Assembly (NCBI GenBank): GCA_946221915.1 | Contig: CAMIKG010000017.1 | Coordinates: forward strand, 21,196 to 85,195 | DNA: 64,000 nt | Source: an uncultured Erwinia sp. | Lineage (GTDB): Bacteria > Pseudomonadota > Gammaproteobacteria > Enterobacterales > Enterobacteriaceae | Direction: 5' to 3' | Shown here: piece by piece, positions 24,782-34,274 of the stretch | Layout of the letters: every line of letters starts with the position of its first letter | How positions within the stretch are numbered: position 1 is the first letter of the stretch | The notes under the pieces: model-generated | What the model was told of the DNA's origin: nothing | Databases searched by the model: none | What the model saw: only the letters and a program-made list of their open reading frames with translations | Position numbers and translations under genes: made by a program

Positions 24782-26521
24782 GTGCCACGCATTCATCTTG
24801 GTTATTGGTGTTGCTTACTGATGATCGCGCCTGCTGCCCAGGCTGCGAATGTCCGTCTGCAACTGGAAGGACTATCCGGGGATTTACAGAAAAACGTCAG
24901 GGCGCGCCTCTCGACCATCACCAGCGATGAAGTGTCGGCTGATGGCCGTTTCCGCGCCAGGGTATCAAATGCGATTAAAGAGGGGCTGCGTGCGCTGGGT
25001 TACTATGACCCGGACATTGCGTTTGAATCCCGTCCCGCGCCTGCGAAGGGCGGCCGCCCGGTGTTGATTGCCCGGGTGAAAGCGGGCGAGCCGGTGAAAA
25101 TCGCCGGGGTCTCGGTGATTGTGCGCGGCGATGCGCGCAATGATGAGGACTACCAGAAAATGGTGCGCGAGGGTAAAGCGAAGCCCGGCGATATCCTCAA
25201 CCACGGCAAATACGATAGCTTCAAAAGTAACTTCACCAGTCTCGCATTACGTAACGGCTACTTTGATGGCGATTTCCGCAAAAGTCAGCTTGGCGTGGCG
25301 GCGGAGCGCCGCGAGGCGTTCTGGGATATCGATTATGACAGCGGTCGGCGTTACCGCTTCGGCGACGTTAGTTTTGAAGGTTCGCAAATCCGTGAAGAGT
25401 ATTTGCAAAATCTGCTGCCGTTCAAAAAGGGCGACTACTTCAGCTCGCGCGACCTGGCGGAGCTGAACCGTCGCCTGTCGGCGACCGGCTGGTTTAATTC
25501 CGTGGTGGTAGCGCCAGAGTTCGCTAAAGCTGATAACGACAAACTGCTGCCGCTGCATGGCGTGATGTCGCCGCGTACGGAAAATACCATTGAAACCGGT
25601 GTCGGTTACTCGACCGATGTCGGCCCGCGGGTGAAAGCCACCTGGAAAAAGCCGTGGGTAAACGATCGCGGCCACAGCCTGACCAGCAGCGCCAACATCT
25701 CCGCGCCAGAGCAGCAGCTTGATTTCAGTTATAAAGTGCCGCTGCTGAAAAGCCCGCTGGAGCAGTATTATCTTGTGCAGGGCGGTTTAAAGCGCACCGA
25801 CCTTAACGACACCAAAGCCGATTCCACTACCCTGGCGGCCTCACGTTACTGGGACAGCAGCAGCGGCTGGCAGCGCGCCATTAACCTGCGCTGGAGCCTC
25901 GACCACTTTACCCAGGGCAGCGTCACCAATACCACCATGCTGATCTACCCGGGCGTCAGCGTCAACCGTACCCGTTCGCGCGGCGGCCTGATGCCGAGCT
26001 GGGGCGATTCGCAGCGCTACTCGCTGGACGTTTCTGACACCACCTGGGGCTCGGATGTCGACTTCGCCGTGGTGCAGGCGCAGAACGTCTGGATTCGCAC
26101 GCTGGCGCAGAAACACCGCTTTGTCGTGCGTGGCAACCTGGGCTGGATCGAAACCAATGACTTTGAACGCGTGCCGCCGGATCTGCGCTTCTTCGCCGGT
26201 GGCGACCGCAGTATTCGCGGCTATAAGTACAAAGGCATTTCACCGCGTGACGATGAAGGCAAGCTGACCGGCGCCTCGAAGCTGGCGACTGGTTCGCTGG
26301 AGTATCAGTACAACGTCAGCGGCAAATGGTGGGGCGCGGTGTTTGTCGATTCCGGCGAAGCAGTGAACGACATCAAACAGAGTAATTTTAAAACCGGCGC
26401 GGGCTTTGGTGTGCGCTGGCAGTCGCCGGTTGGGCCGATCAAACTCGATATTGCCCGGCCGATTGGCGACCAACAGGAGCGTGATGTGCAGTTTTACATT
26501 GGATTGGGGCCTGAACTATGA
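24782..26521 (+). CDS. tamA: TamA, outer membrane Omp85 translocation/assembly subunit
   Basis: Outer membrane component of the TamAB complex, which helps insert some outer membrane proteins and, with other AsmA-like proteins, supports phospholipid transport. It has 579 residues: signal peptide to about residue 22 (APAAQAAN), three POTRA domains (about 23-265) and a 16-strand Omp85 barrel with the VRGF-like loop motif RSIRGYKYKGI near 495 and the terminal FYIGLGPEL. The GTG at 24782 (after CAGGAG) was chosen because it gives a signal peptide like that of E. coli; upstream in-frame starts would bury it. Overlaps tamB by 4 bases. Confidence 0.96.
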   Translation: MPRIHLGYWCCLLMIAPAAQAANVRLQLEGLSGDLQKNVRARLSTITSDEVSADGRFRARVSNAIKEGLRALGYYDPDIAFESRPAPAKGGRPVLIARVKAGEPVKIAGVSVIVRGDARNDEDYQKMVREGKAKPGDILNHGKYDSFKSNFTSLALRNGYFDGDFRKSQLGVAAERREAFWDIDYDSGRRYRFGDVSFEGSQIREEYLQNLLPFKKGDYFSSRDLAELNRRLSATGWFNSVVVAPEFAKADNDKLLPLHGVMSPRTENTIETGVGYSTDVGPRVKATWKKPWVNDRGHSLTSSANISAPEQQLDFSYKVPLLKSPLEQYYLVQGGLKRTDLNDTKADSTTLAASRYWDSSSGWQRAINLRWSLDHFTQGSVTNTTMLIYPGVSVNRTRSRGGLMPSWGDSQRYSLDVSDTTWGSDVDFAVVQAQNVWIRTLAQKHRFVVRGNLGWIETNDFERVPPDLRFFAGGDRSIRGYKYKGISPRDDEGKLTGASKLATGSLEYQYNVSGKWWGAVFVDSGEAVNDIKQSNFKTGAGFGVRWQSPVGPIKLDIARPIGDQQERDVQFYIGLGPEL

Positions 26522-29500
26522 AGCTGTGGAAAAAGGTCCTGATTGGCATTCTGATTGTTCTCCTGCTGCTGCTGGGCGGCATCGCTTTTCTGATTGGCAC
26601 CACGCCGGGCCTGCATCTGTTGCTTAATGGCGCCACACGCTGGGTGCCGGGGCTGGCGATTAAACAGGTCGACGGCGGCTGGCGTAACCTGACGCTGAGC
26701 GGTATTCAGTTTGAGATGCCGGGCGTGTCGGTCAGCGCCGGGGAGTTCCACCTTGCGGTGGATTTAGGCTGCCTGAAGGACTCGGCGTTTTGCGTCAACG
26801 ATCTGGCGCTGAAAGATGTCAGTGTGGTGGTCGACAGTAAGCAGATGGCGCCTGCCGCTGAACCCGCGCCGCAGCAGGAGAGCAGTGGTGATTTATCGAC
26901 GCCGTATCCCATCAGCCTGCGCCATCTGGCGCTGAACAATATCAATATCAAAATCGATGATACCACCGTGTCGTTGCTGGAATTCTCCAGCGGTGTGAAC
27001 TGGCAGGGGCGTTCCCTGACCTTAGCGCCGACGCGCATTCAGAGCCTGCTGGTGGCGCTGCCGAAAGCGGCGCAGGTGGCGGATGAGCAGGTGATCCAGC
27101 CGAAAGTGACCGAACCGCAGCCGGAAGAGAAACCGCTGGGTGAAACGCTGCAGGCGATGTTTGCCGAGCCGCTGCTGCCGGCGCTGCCCGACTTCCAGTT
27201 GCCGCTGGATATTGATGTGCAGGAGATTGTCGGTGAGCAGCTGCGGCTGACCGGCGACACCGATATTGCGGTCAATCGTCTGCTGGTGAAAGCGAAGACG
27301 GAAAATCGTGTACTGCACCTGCAGACCCTGGATATCGATTCGCCACAGGGGCAGCTGAACGCCAGCGGTCAGGCGCAGCTGGCCGACAACTGGCCGGTGG
27401 ATTTCACCCTGAACGGCGCGCTGAATATCGATCCGTTAAAAGGCGAGAAGATCAAACTGACGCTGGGCGGCGCGATGCGCGAACAGCTGAAACTGGCGCT
27501 GAATCTCTCCGGTCCGCTGCAGGCGCAGCTGGACGCGAGTACCGAGCTGGCGCAGGCGGGTCTGCCGCTGGCGATGACGCTGACCAGCCCGCAGCTGCGC
27601 TGGCCGTTAACCGGCCCGGTGCAGTACCAGGCGGATAATCTCAACTTTAGTTTTACCGGCAAAGCGACCGATTACCTGATGTCGCTGCGCACGGCGGTGA
27701 AAGGCGAAGCGATTCCACCAGCGGATATCAGCCTTGATGGCAAAGGCAATGTGCAGCAGTTCACGCTTGATAAACTGCGGCTGGCGGCGCTGCAGGGTCA
27801 TGCCGATCTCAGCGCGGTGGTGGACTGGAGTAAGGCCATCAGCTGGCGCAGTGAGCTGCAGCTCTCCGGCATCAATACCGCGAAGCAGTATCCCGACTGG
27901 CCCGCGAAGCTGGAGGGCAAAATCACCACGCGCGGCAGCCTGTATGGCGGCAGCTGGCAGATGCGCGTGCCGGAGCTGGCGCTGCGCGGCAATGTGAAGA
28001 ACAACGCGGTCAGCGCCGACGGTTCGCTGTACGGCAACAGTTACAATCAGTGGGATATTCCCGGCATCAAACTGGTGCTGGGACGCAACAACGTCAATGT
28101 GAAAGGTTCGCTGGGCGAGGCGCTGAACCTTGACGCCGATATTGATGCGCAGCATCTGGACAACGCCCTGCCGGGACTGGGCGGCGTGGTGAAAGGCAAT
28201 ATCAAAGCGCGTGGCAATCTGCAGGCGCCGCAGCTGCTGGCGGATCTCAATGCCACCGGCCTGCGCTGGCAGGCGCTGCGCATCGCACGCGTGAAGCTGG
28301 ATGGGGATGTGCGTTCCGCTGAGCAGATTCAGGGCAAACTGGCGCTGCGTGTCGAGCAGCTGCAGCAGGATGCGCTGAAGGTGAATCTGCTGACGCTGAA
28401 TGCCGACGGCAATGAAAAGCAGCATCAGCTGAAACTGACCATGCAGGGCGAACCGGTCTCCGGCCAGCTGGCGCTGAACGGCAGCTTTGACCGTCAGACG
28501 CAGCGCTGGCAGGGCACACTCAACAATACCCGTTTCGACACCCCGGTGGGTGAGTGGCGGCTGTCGCGCGCCATGAGCATCGACTACCAGAACCTGCGCC
28601 AGACGGCGACCATCGGTACTCACTGCTGGCTGAATCCAAATGCGGAACTGTGCGTGCCACAGCCAATTGAAGCGGGTGCCAGCGGCCATGCGCGCGTGGT
28701 GCTGAACCGCTTTGATCTGGCGATGATTAAACCTTTCCTCGGCGATGATACCAAACTCAGTGGTGTGTTTAACGGTAACGCCGAAGTGAACTGGACCGCC
28801 GATGGCGCGCTGCCGCAGGGACGCATCGCGCTGCAGGGCAACGGCGTGAAGGTGGCGCAGAATGTGGAAGGCAACACGCTGCCGATCGCCTTCGATACGC
28901 TGAATCTGAACGCGGCGCTGCGCAATGGCCGCGCCCAGCTCGACTGGCTGGTGCGCATCGCCAATAACGGTCAGCTGGATGGCAATGTGCAAATCGCCGA
29001 TCCGCAGGGGCGGCGCACGCTCTCCGGCAACGTCAATATCACTAATCTGTCACTGGCGATGTTTAACCCGGCGCTGATGCAGGGCGAGAGCGTCAGCGGC
29101 ATGCTCAATTCCAGCCTGCGTCTTGGCGGCGATCTGCAGCGGCCGCAGGTGTTTGGTCAGCTGGCGCTGCGCAATGTCGGCGTGAATGGCAACTTTATGC
29201 CGGTTGAGCTGACCAGCGCCAACATGACGATGCTGTTTAACGGCATGAGTTCAACGCTGGAAGGACTGATTCAGACGGCGCAGGGGCAGATCAACCTGAC
29301 TGGCGACGCTGACTGGAACCAGCTTGATAACTGGCGCGCGCGCGTGGCGGCAAAAGGCAATAAAGTGCGCGTTACCGTGCCGCCGATGGTGCGTATGGAT
29401 GTGTCGCCGGATATCGTTTTCCAGGCAACGCCAGCGGCGTTTAATCTCGATGGCCGGGTCGATATTCCGTGGGCGCGCATCACGGTGCAGGAAGTGCCGG

Positions 29501-30285
29501 AAAGCGCGGTCGGTGTGTCATCGGATGAAGTGATGCTCGATGAACATCTGCAGCCGATTGCTGACCAGAGCACATCCATTCCAATCAACAGTAACCTGAT
29601 TATTCATGTCGGCGACAACGTGCGTCTCAGCGCCTTTGGCCTGAAAGCGCGGCTGAATGGCGATCTGAAACTGGTGCAGGATAAGCGTGGTCTCGGCCTG
29701 AACGGGCAAATCAACATCCCGGAAGGCAGCTTCCACGCCTACGGTCAGGATCTGATTGTGCGTAAAGGTGAGCTGCAGTTCTCCGGGCCGCCGGACCAGC
29801 CGTACCTCAACCTCGAAGCGATTCGTAACCCGGAATCGATAGAAGATGATGTCACCGCCGGTTTGCGCGTGACCGGACTGGCAGATGAGCCGAAAGTCGA
29901 GGTGTTTTCCGATCCAGCGATGTCGCAACAGGAAGCGTTGTCATACCTGTTACGCGGCCAGGGACTGGGCGCGGAAGGGGACAGTAATGCATTAACCTCA
30001 GCATTAGTGGGTTTAGGGGTTGCACAAAGTGGGCAGGTTGTGGGTAAAATCGGCGAGACGTTCGGCGTGAGCAATCTGGCCCTGGATACCGCAGGGGTTG
30101 GCGACAGCCAGCAGGTGCAGGTCAGTGGCTATGTGCTGCCGGGTCTACAGGTAAAATATGGTGTTGGCATATTTGATTCACTGGCGACGTTAACCTTGCG
30201 TTATCGCCTTATGCCCAAACTCTATTTGGAAGCGGTGTCTGGCATTGATCAGGCACTCGATGTGCTCTATCAGTTTGAGTTTTAG
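26518..30285 (+). CDS. tamB: TamB, inner-membrane-anchored translocation/assembly subunit
   Basis: A 1255-residue AsmA-like protein (1259 in E. coli) with a single N-terminal signal anchor (about residues 6-28, KVLIGILIVLLLLLGGIAFLI), a very long periplasmic beta-rich groove and a C-terminal DUF490 domain ending ALDVLYQFEF. The periplasmic part spans to TamA and is proposed to carry lipids between membranes. The C-terminal part NPESIEDDVTAGLRVTGLAD and LSYLLRGQGLG are conserved hallmarks. The ATG overlaps the tamA stop (ATGA), so translation is coupled. Confidence 0.96.
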   Translation: MKLWKKVLIGILIVLLLLLGGIAFLIGTTPGLHLLLNGATRWVPGLAIKQVDGGWRNLTLSGIQFEMPGVSVSAGEFHLAVDLGCLKDSAFCVNDLALKDVSVVVDSKQMAPAAEPAPQQESSGDLSTPYPISLRHLALNNINIKIDDTTVSLLEFSSGVNWQGRSLTLAPTRIQSLLVALPKAAQVADEQVIQPKVTEPQPEEKPLGETLQAMFAEPLLPALPDFQLPLDIDVQEIVGEQLRLTGDTDIAVNRLLVKAKTENRVLHLQTLDIDSPQGQLNASGQAQLADNWPVDFTLNGALNIDPLKGEKIKLTLGGAMREQLKLALNLSGPLQAQLDASTELAQAGLPLAMTLTSPQLRWPLTGPVQYQADNLNFSFTGKATDYLMSLRTAVKGEAIPPADISLDGKGNVQQFTLDKLRLAALQGHADLSAVVDWSKAISWRSELQLSGINTAKQYPDWPAKLEGKITTRGSLYGGSWQMRVPELALRGNVKNNAVSADGSLYGNSYNQWDIPGIKLVLGRNNVNVKGSLGEALNLDADIDAQHLDNALPGLGGVVKGNIKARGNLQAPQLLADLNATGLRWQALRIARVKLDGDVRSAEQIQGKLALRVEQLQQDALKVNLLTLNADGNEKQHQLKLTMQGEPVSGQLALNGSFDRQTQRWQGTLNNTRFDTPVGEWRLSRAMSIDYQNLRQTATIGTHCWLNPNAELCVPQPIEAGASGHARVVLNRFDLAMIKPFLGDDTKLSGVFNGNAEVNWTADGALPQGRIALQGNGVKVAQNVEGNTLPIAFDTLNLNAALRNGRAQLDWLVRIANNGQLDGNVQIADPQGRRTLSGNVNITNLSLAMFNPALMQGESVSGMLNSSLRLGGDLQRPQVFGQLALRNVGVNGNFMPVELTSANMTMLFNGMSSTLEGLIQTAQGQINLTGDADWNQLDNWRARVAAKGNKVRVTVPPMVRMDVSPDIVFQATPAAFNLDGRVDIPWARITVQEVPESAVGVSSDEVMLDEHLQPIADQSTSIPINSNLIIHVGDNVRLSAFGLKARLNGDLKLVQDKRGLGLNGQINIPEGSFHAYGQDLIVRKGELQFSGPPDQPYLNLEAIRNPESIEDDVTAGLRVTGLADEPKVEVFSDPAMSQQEALSYLLRGQGLGAEGDSNALTSALVGLGVAQSGQVVGKIGETFGVSNLALDTAGVGDSQQVQVSGYVLPGLQVKYGVGIFDSLATLTLRYRLMPKLYLEAVSGIDQALDVLYQFEF

Positions 30286-30287
30286 CA

Positions 30288-30644
30288 ATGCGAATAATTG
30301 TTTACGGCACTTTACGGCGCAAGCAGGGAAACAGTCACTGGATGACCAACGGCCAGTGGCTGGGCGATCATGTGATTGATGGCTATGAACTGTACAGCCT
30401 TGGCCACTACCCTGGCGTGATCGTCGGGGAAGGCCAGGTGTATTGCGAGGTCTACCGTATCGATGCCACTACTCTCGGGGAGCTGGACGCTCTGCGGAGC
30501 AAAAATGGAGAGTATAAACGTCAGCTGGTGCAGACGCCGTACGGCAGTGCCTGGCTGTATGTTTACCAGCGTTCTGTCGCCGGGCGGGTACGTATTGCCA
30601 GTGGCGACTGGCTGTCGCGGGATAGCGCAGAAAAGACGGAATAA
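30288..30644 (+). CDS. ytfP: YtfP, gamma-glutamylcyclotransferase-like protein
   Basis: A 118-residue cytoplasmic protein of the GGCT-like (AIG2-like) fold, starting MRIIVYGTLRRKQGNSHWM with the conserved YGTLR motif. The conserved acidic residue of the fold lies in LGELDALRSKNGEYKRQ (Glu near residue 75). Substrate unknown. The start is 2 bases after the tamB stop, so it is the third gene of tamA-tamB-ytfP, as in E. coli. Confidence 0.94.
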   Translation: MRIIVYGTLRRKQGNSHWMTNGQWLGDHVIDGYELYSLGHYPGVIVGEGQVYCEVYRIDATTLGELDALRSKNGEYKRQLVQTPYGSAWLYVYQRSVAGRVRIASGDWLSRDSAEKTE

Positions 30645-30647
30645 AGA

Positions 30648-30680
30648 CAAAAAAACACCGCTCATTGAGCGGTGTTTTTT
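30648..30680. terminator. Bidirectional terminator between ytfP and ppa
   Basis: AAAAAA before and TTTTTT after a stem ACACCGCTC / GAGCGGTGT with an ATT loop. Suits termination from both sides of the convergent genes. Confidence 0.92.
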
Positions 30681-30693
30681 CATGCGCCAGAGA

Positions 30694-31224
30694 TTACTTC
30701 TTCTGCGCGCGTTCGAAAGAGGAGATGATTTCCGCTTTCGCCGCTTCGGCGTTGTCCCAGCCGTCAACTTTAACCCATTTGCCTTTTTCCAGATCTTTGT
30801 AGTGTTCAAAGAAATGGGTGATTTGGGCGCGCAACAGTTCTGGCAGGTCGTTCACATCTTTGATGTGATCGTACTCTTTGCTCAGTTTGGTATGCGGCAC
30901 GGCAACCAGTTTGGCATCTTCACCGGATTCATCGGTCATTTTCAGCACGCCGACTGGACGGCAGCGGATCACGGAACCTGGCTCCAGTGGGTACGGGGTT
31001 GGCACCAGCACGTCTACCGGATCACCATCCAGAGACAGGGTGTTGTTGATGTAACCATAGTTGCACGGGTAGAACATTGCGGTTGACATAAAGCGGTCAA
31101 CGAACAGCGCGCCAGACTCTTTATCTACTTCATATTTGATAGGGTCGGCATTGGCCGGGATTTCAATAATGACATAGATATCTTCTGGCAGATCTTTACC
31201 CGCCGGAACATGGTTTAAACTCAT
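30694..31224 (-). CDS. ppa: Inorganic pyrophosphatase
   Basis: Hydrolyses pyrophosphate and thereby drives biosynthetic reactions. A 176-residue family I enzyme, the E. coli length. The metal-binding signature DGDPVDVLV (Asp66, Asp68, Asp71 region) and catalytic stretch CRPVGVLKMTDESGEDAKL are present. The ATG giving MSLNHVPAGKDLPEDIYV was chosen over an upstream in-frame ATG because it matches E. coli and follows AAGGAA. Confidence 0.98.
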   Translation of the reverse strand: MSLNHVPAGKDLPEDIYVIIEIPANADPIKYEVDKESGALFVDRFMSTAMFYPCNYGYINNTLSLDGDPVDVLVPTPYPLEPGSVIRCRPVGVLKMTDESGEDAKLVAVPHTKLSKEYDHIKDVNDLPELLRAQITHFFEHYKDLEKGKWVKVDGWDNAEAAKAEIISSFERAQKK

Positions 31225-31326
31225 CGCGTATTCCTTCAATAGTCGTAAGTCGAGTGACGGCTATTATAGCCAACTGCCACTGAAAGTATGCCCCCTTTTT
31301 TGGCTTTCAGAATGCTCCAGTCGCGA

Positions 31327-31776
31327 CTATTTGCCGACCAGAAACAGCGACACAATCCCGGCGGCGATCAGCGGCCCGACCGGCACACCGCGAAACAGCG
31401 ATACGCCAATAATGGTGCCAATCAGCAGGCCACCGACGACGGTGGGCTGGCTGCTCATCAGTGACACGCCGCGTCCGCCCAGCCATGAGACAAAAATCCC
31501 CACTGCAATCGCCAGCAGCGACTTCCAGTCGAGAAACGATTTCAGCAACGTGCTGGACGGCAGCGAGCCGCTGGCCAGCGGCGCCATCACCGCAATAGTG
31601 AGAATAATGATGCCGATGGTCAGCCCCTGTTTTTCCACATAAGGGAAGAACTGCGCCAGCGGGGTAAATTTAATCACCAGCAGCACTGCAATCGAAATCG
31701 TCACAGCGGTGTTATGGGCAAAAAAGCTTAATGCGCCAAGCAGGATCAGAATCAGTAACGACAAATATGAGGCCAT
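31327..31776 (-). CDS. yeaL: YeaL-like DUF441 membrane protein
   Basis: A 149-residue inner membrane protein with about four or five helices (residues 4-22, 24-42, 50-72, 82-105, 115-145) and a glycine-rich end (VVGGLLIGTIIGVSLFRGVPVGPLIAAG), typical of DUF441. E. coli YeaL is 148 residues but lies at another locus. The start ATG at 31776 follows GGAG; an upstream in-frame ATG is not supported. Function unknown. Downstream of the LprI-like gene on the same strand. Confidence 0.88.
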   Translation of the reverse strand: MASYLSLLILILLGALSFFAHNTAVTISIAVLLVIKFTPLAQFFPYVEKQGLTIGIIILTIAVMAPLASGSLPSSTLLKSFLDWKSLLAIAVGIFVSWLGGRGVSLMSSQPTVVGGLLIGTIIGVSLFRGVPVGPLIAAGIVSLFLVGK

Positions 31777-31810
31777 CAGTGGCTCCGGGCAGGGAGAGGA
31801 AAGTCTAGTC

Positions 31811-32224
31811 TTAACAATCATCCGGGTTCGCGCAACTGCCCTGATCAAGAGATTTCAGCATCAGCGCCTGGTTTTTCACCAGTTGCACCGCCTGCGCGCC
31901 AATCGACAGATTCACCATGGTGCCCTGCTGCGCCAGATACCACGCCTTTGTCGCCGCCAGCCAGCTGTCGCGATAGCTTAACCAGTCGCGCTGCGCGCTG
32001 CGTAATTTGACTTTTTGTTCACTGTTCAGCTTCGTGAGTAAGTTCTTATACTGAACATTCATCTCTTTATCCCAGCCCTGATAAGCGCTGTCATAGCACT
32101 GTGACAGGCCGATAGTGGTTGCCTCTCTGTTCAGGCAGTGCTGCAGTGCACTGTCCAGCGGGTTTTCAGCAGAAGCCGCGCAAAAAGAGAGGGATAAGCC
32201 ACAACAGAACAATATTGCTTTCAT
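31811..32224 (-). CDS. LprI-like (DUF1311) secreted protein
   Basis: A 137-residue exported protein with a signal peptide (MKAILFCCGLSLSFCAASA) and a DUF1311 domain: paired Cys in HCLNREATTIGLSQCYDSAY, then YKNLLTKLNSEQKVKLRSAQRDWLSYRDSW, the conserved QRxWxxYRD motif of this family. Founder LprI of Mycobacterium inhibits lysozyme; in enterobacteria the role is not established. Two further Cys near the end (CANPDDC) could form disulfides. Confidence 0.83.
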   Translation of the reverse strand: MKAILFCCGLSLSFCAASAENPLDSALQHCLNREATTIGLSQCYDSAYQGWDKEMNVQYKNLLTKLNSEQKVKLRSAQRDWLSYRDSWLAATKAWYLAQQGTMVNLSIGAQAVQLVKNQALMLKSLDQGSCANPDDC

Positions 32225-32309
32225 TTCACGCTCCGATTATTTCCGCGATCATCGATTAAGACGTACTTAAAGGTTTACAGGGACGATTAAAAAATTGCTT
32301 CAGTGAGCA

Positions 32310-32337
32310 TAAAGTTTAATTCCTCGCCAGCCGATAT
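32310..32337 (+). promoter_or_regulatory. FliA (sigma-28) promoter of the third chemoreceptor
   Basis: TAAAGTTT (all eight consensus bases), 12-base spacer and GCCGATAT (seven of eight). About 56 bases before the receptor ATG. The best of the three FliA-type promoters in the window. Confidence 0.8.
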
Positions 32338-32393
32338 CTTGAGCGCTTTTAGGCTTCAGGATTTTTTGCCTTTCTTCGCTATAGGGAACACCC

Positions 32394-33956
32394 ATGTTAA
32401 ACAAGCTTTCCATCCGTACCGGGCTCCTCGCCCTGCTCGCTTTAATGACGCTCCTCCTGCTGATTGTCAGCATCATGGGCATTATCGCCATCAACAAAGG
32501 AACCCAATCGCTGGATGCGATTAACCGTATTCAGGGTATCGAACAGAATAGTCTCTATCAAAGTAATGCCAGCTTATTACGTATGCGTGCGGTATCTGCG
32601 CTGGCGATCCGCAAAATGGAAATCGGCTTAACCGACGAAGCCACCGCGCAGACTCACCGCGCGCTGGGATATATCGATGATTCAAAAGCGGAGCTGAAAC
32701 GATTCGTCGATGCCGGTACGGTAACCGCTCACGGCAAAACCCTCGCCGATGAGGTCGTACGCACCTATCAGGACTACCTCGACAATGGCATTCAGCAGCT
32801 GGTGAGTGCTCTGAACGAACGCAATCCCGATAAATATTATGCTGAGCTGGAAGGAGATATCACGATCCTGGCGGGCAAGTTTTCAACGGCTGTGGCGGAG
32901 TTTGGTAAATATGCCGATGAGGTGAGCGCTGCACAGCTGAAGCAGGCGGCGGACAACGAGCTGCAGATGAAACTGCTGATCGCTTTTAGCTGTTTGCTGA
33001 CCTTTGGCCTGGTGATCATCTCCTGGTTTGTGCTGCGCAATCTGCTGCTGAAGCCGCTGGATAACGCGGTGACGCATCTGGAGTATGTTGCGGCGGGCGA
33101 TCTGACCCAGGCCGTGAAGCAGGGCGGCTGTACGGAACTGCAGCGCCTCAACTTTGCCCTCGACCGTATGCAGTTCGAGCTGCAGGAGTCCGTAGGGCGC
33201 GTGCGTGACGCCAGTGAGCAGATCGACGTGGGCAGTCGCGAGCTGAGTGAAGGCAACCTCAATCTGTCGCAGCGTACCGAAGAGTCTGCGGCCTCGCTGG
33301 AGCAGACTGCCGCCAGCATGGAGCAGCTGACCGCGACGGTGAAACTGAATGCCGAAAATGCGCAGCAGGCGCATCAGCTGGCGCGCAGCGTTTCTGATAC
33401 TGCCGATCGCGGCGCCGAAGTGGTGTGCTATGTGATTGAGAAGATGCAGGAGATCTCCAGCAGCTCCACACGCATCGCCGATATCCTTGGCGTGATTGAC
33501 GGCATTGCCTTCCAGACCAATATCCTGGCGCTGAACGCTTCAGTAGAAGCGGCGCGTGCCGGTGAGCAGGGGCGTGGGTTTGCCGTGGTCGCCAGCGAAG
33601 TGCGTGAGTTAGCACAGCGCAGCGCAACGGCGGCGAAAGAGATCCGCGTGCTGATCTCGGAATCGCAAACCCGCGTCGATGAAGGCAACGAGATGGCCAC
33701 TAAAGCCGGTGAGACCATGGATGAGATCTCCAGCGAAGTGATGCGCGTGACCACGCTGATGAAAGAGATTTCCAGCGCGTCGGAAGAGCAGAGCCGCGGT
33801 ATTGAGCAGGTGAATCAGGCGGTGACGCAGATGGATGAAGTGGCGCAACAGAATGCGGCGCTGGTGGAAGAAGCGTCAGCAGCCACACAGTCGCTGGAAG
33901 AGCAGGCGCAGCAGCTGGTCGCCAGTATGGCGGTGTTTAAGGTGCAGTCAGTCTGA
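32394..33956 (+). CDS. Methyl-accepting chemotaxis protein, Tar/Tsr-like
   Basis: Chemoreceptor of 520 residues with the layout of serine/aspartate receptors: TM1 at about 10-34, a four-helix-bundle periplasmic sensor (about 35-190), TM2 at about 196-218, HAMP (KPLDNAVTHLEYVAAGDLTQAV), methylation helices (EESAASLEQTAASMEQLTATV near residue 305) and the tip IAFQTNILALNASVEAARAG near 375. It lacks the NWETF-type tail that tethers CheR/CheB in Tar and Tsr. Ligand unknown. Not present here in E. coli; it lies between the LprI-like gene and fbp. Confidence 0.92.
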   Translation: MLNKLSIRTGLLALLALMTLLLLIVSIMGIIAINKGTQSLDAINRIQGIEQNSLYQSNASLLRMRAVSALAIRKMEIGLTDEATAQTHRALGYIDDSKAELKRFVDAGTVTAHGKTLADEVVRTYQDYLDNGIQQLVSALNERNPDKYYAELEGDITILAGKFSTAVAEFGKYADEVSAAQLKQAADNELQMKLLIAFSCLLTFGLVIISWFVLRNLLLKPLDNAVTHLEYVAAGDLTQAVKQGGCTELQRLNFALDRMQFELQESVGRVRDASEQIDVGSRELSEGNLNLSQRTEESAASLEQTAASMEQLTATVKLNAENAQQAHQLARSVSDTADRGAEVVCYVIEKMQEISSSSTRIADILGVIDGIAFQTNILALNASVEAARAGEQGRGFAVVASEVRELAQRSATAAKEIRVLISESQTRVDEGNEMATKAGETMDEISSEVMRVTTLMKEISSASEEQSRGIEQVNQAVTQMDEVAQQNAALVEEASAATQSLEEQAQQLVASMAVFKVQSV

Positions 33957-33960
33957 TAAA

Positions 33961-33985
33961 AAAAGGGCGGTTGATGAGCCGCCTT
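33961..33985 (-). terminator. Hairpin after the third chemoreceptor
   Basis: Stem GGCGG / CCGCC with an 8-base loop. On the minus strand it is followed by CTTTTTTT, so it can terminate transcripts from fbp; on the plus strand the T tract is only TT. Confidence 0.6.
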
Positions 33986-34096
33986 CTGATTGCCAACGTG
34001 CCGCAGGTGAGGTGAGGAACCCTGGCATGGGTGTTCGTAACAGCCTTCGCTGTGACATCAGGCCTGTGCCGGGACGTCGCTTTTAGTTGTGTGCCT

Positions 34097-34207
34097 GCGC
34101 AGGAAACACGGTCAGCTACGGAAAGTCGCTTTTCGTCGTCCCTGACCGCTCGGCCCGCGCCGTCCGTGGCGCGGGACGCTTTCCTCCGCTGACCGTGTTC
34201 CCTGCGC
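34097..34207. repeat. Large inverted repeat between chemoreceptor gene and fbp
   Basis: GCGCAGGAAACACGGTCAGC (34097-34116) is repeated inverted, with one mismatch, at 34188-34207. Inside, GGAAAG / CTTTCC and a CGCGCC-GTCCGT-GGCGCG hairpin continue the pairing, so the whole segment can fold into one long imperfect stem. It fills the 318-base gap 33957-34274, in which I see no gene. Part of the motif (CGCTGTGACNTCAGG, GCTGACxGTG...TTCCCTGC) recurs near 36970-37022. Confidence 0.7.
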
Positions 34208-34274
34208 CTGGATTTCATTAGTCGCTGCCATTGTTCCCCGTGCTTTAACTCAGGGAGTTTGCAGGACTTGTGGC

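Noticed and set aside
27607..28992. Open frame of 461 codons on the minus strand inside tamB
   Set aside because: Antisense shadow of the GC-rich tamB coding sequence; no start context or recognisable domain.
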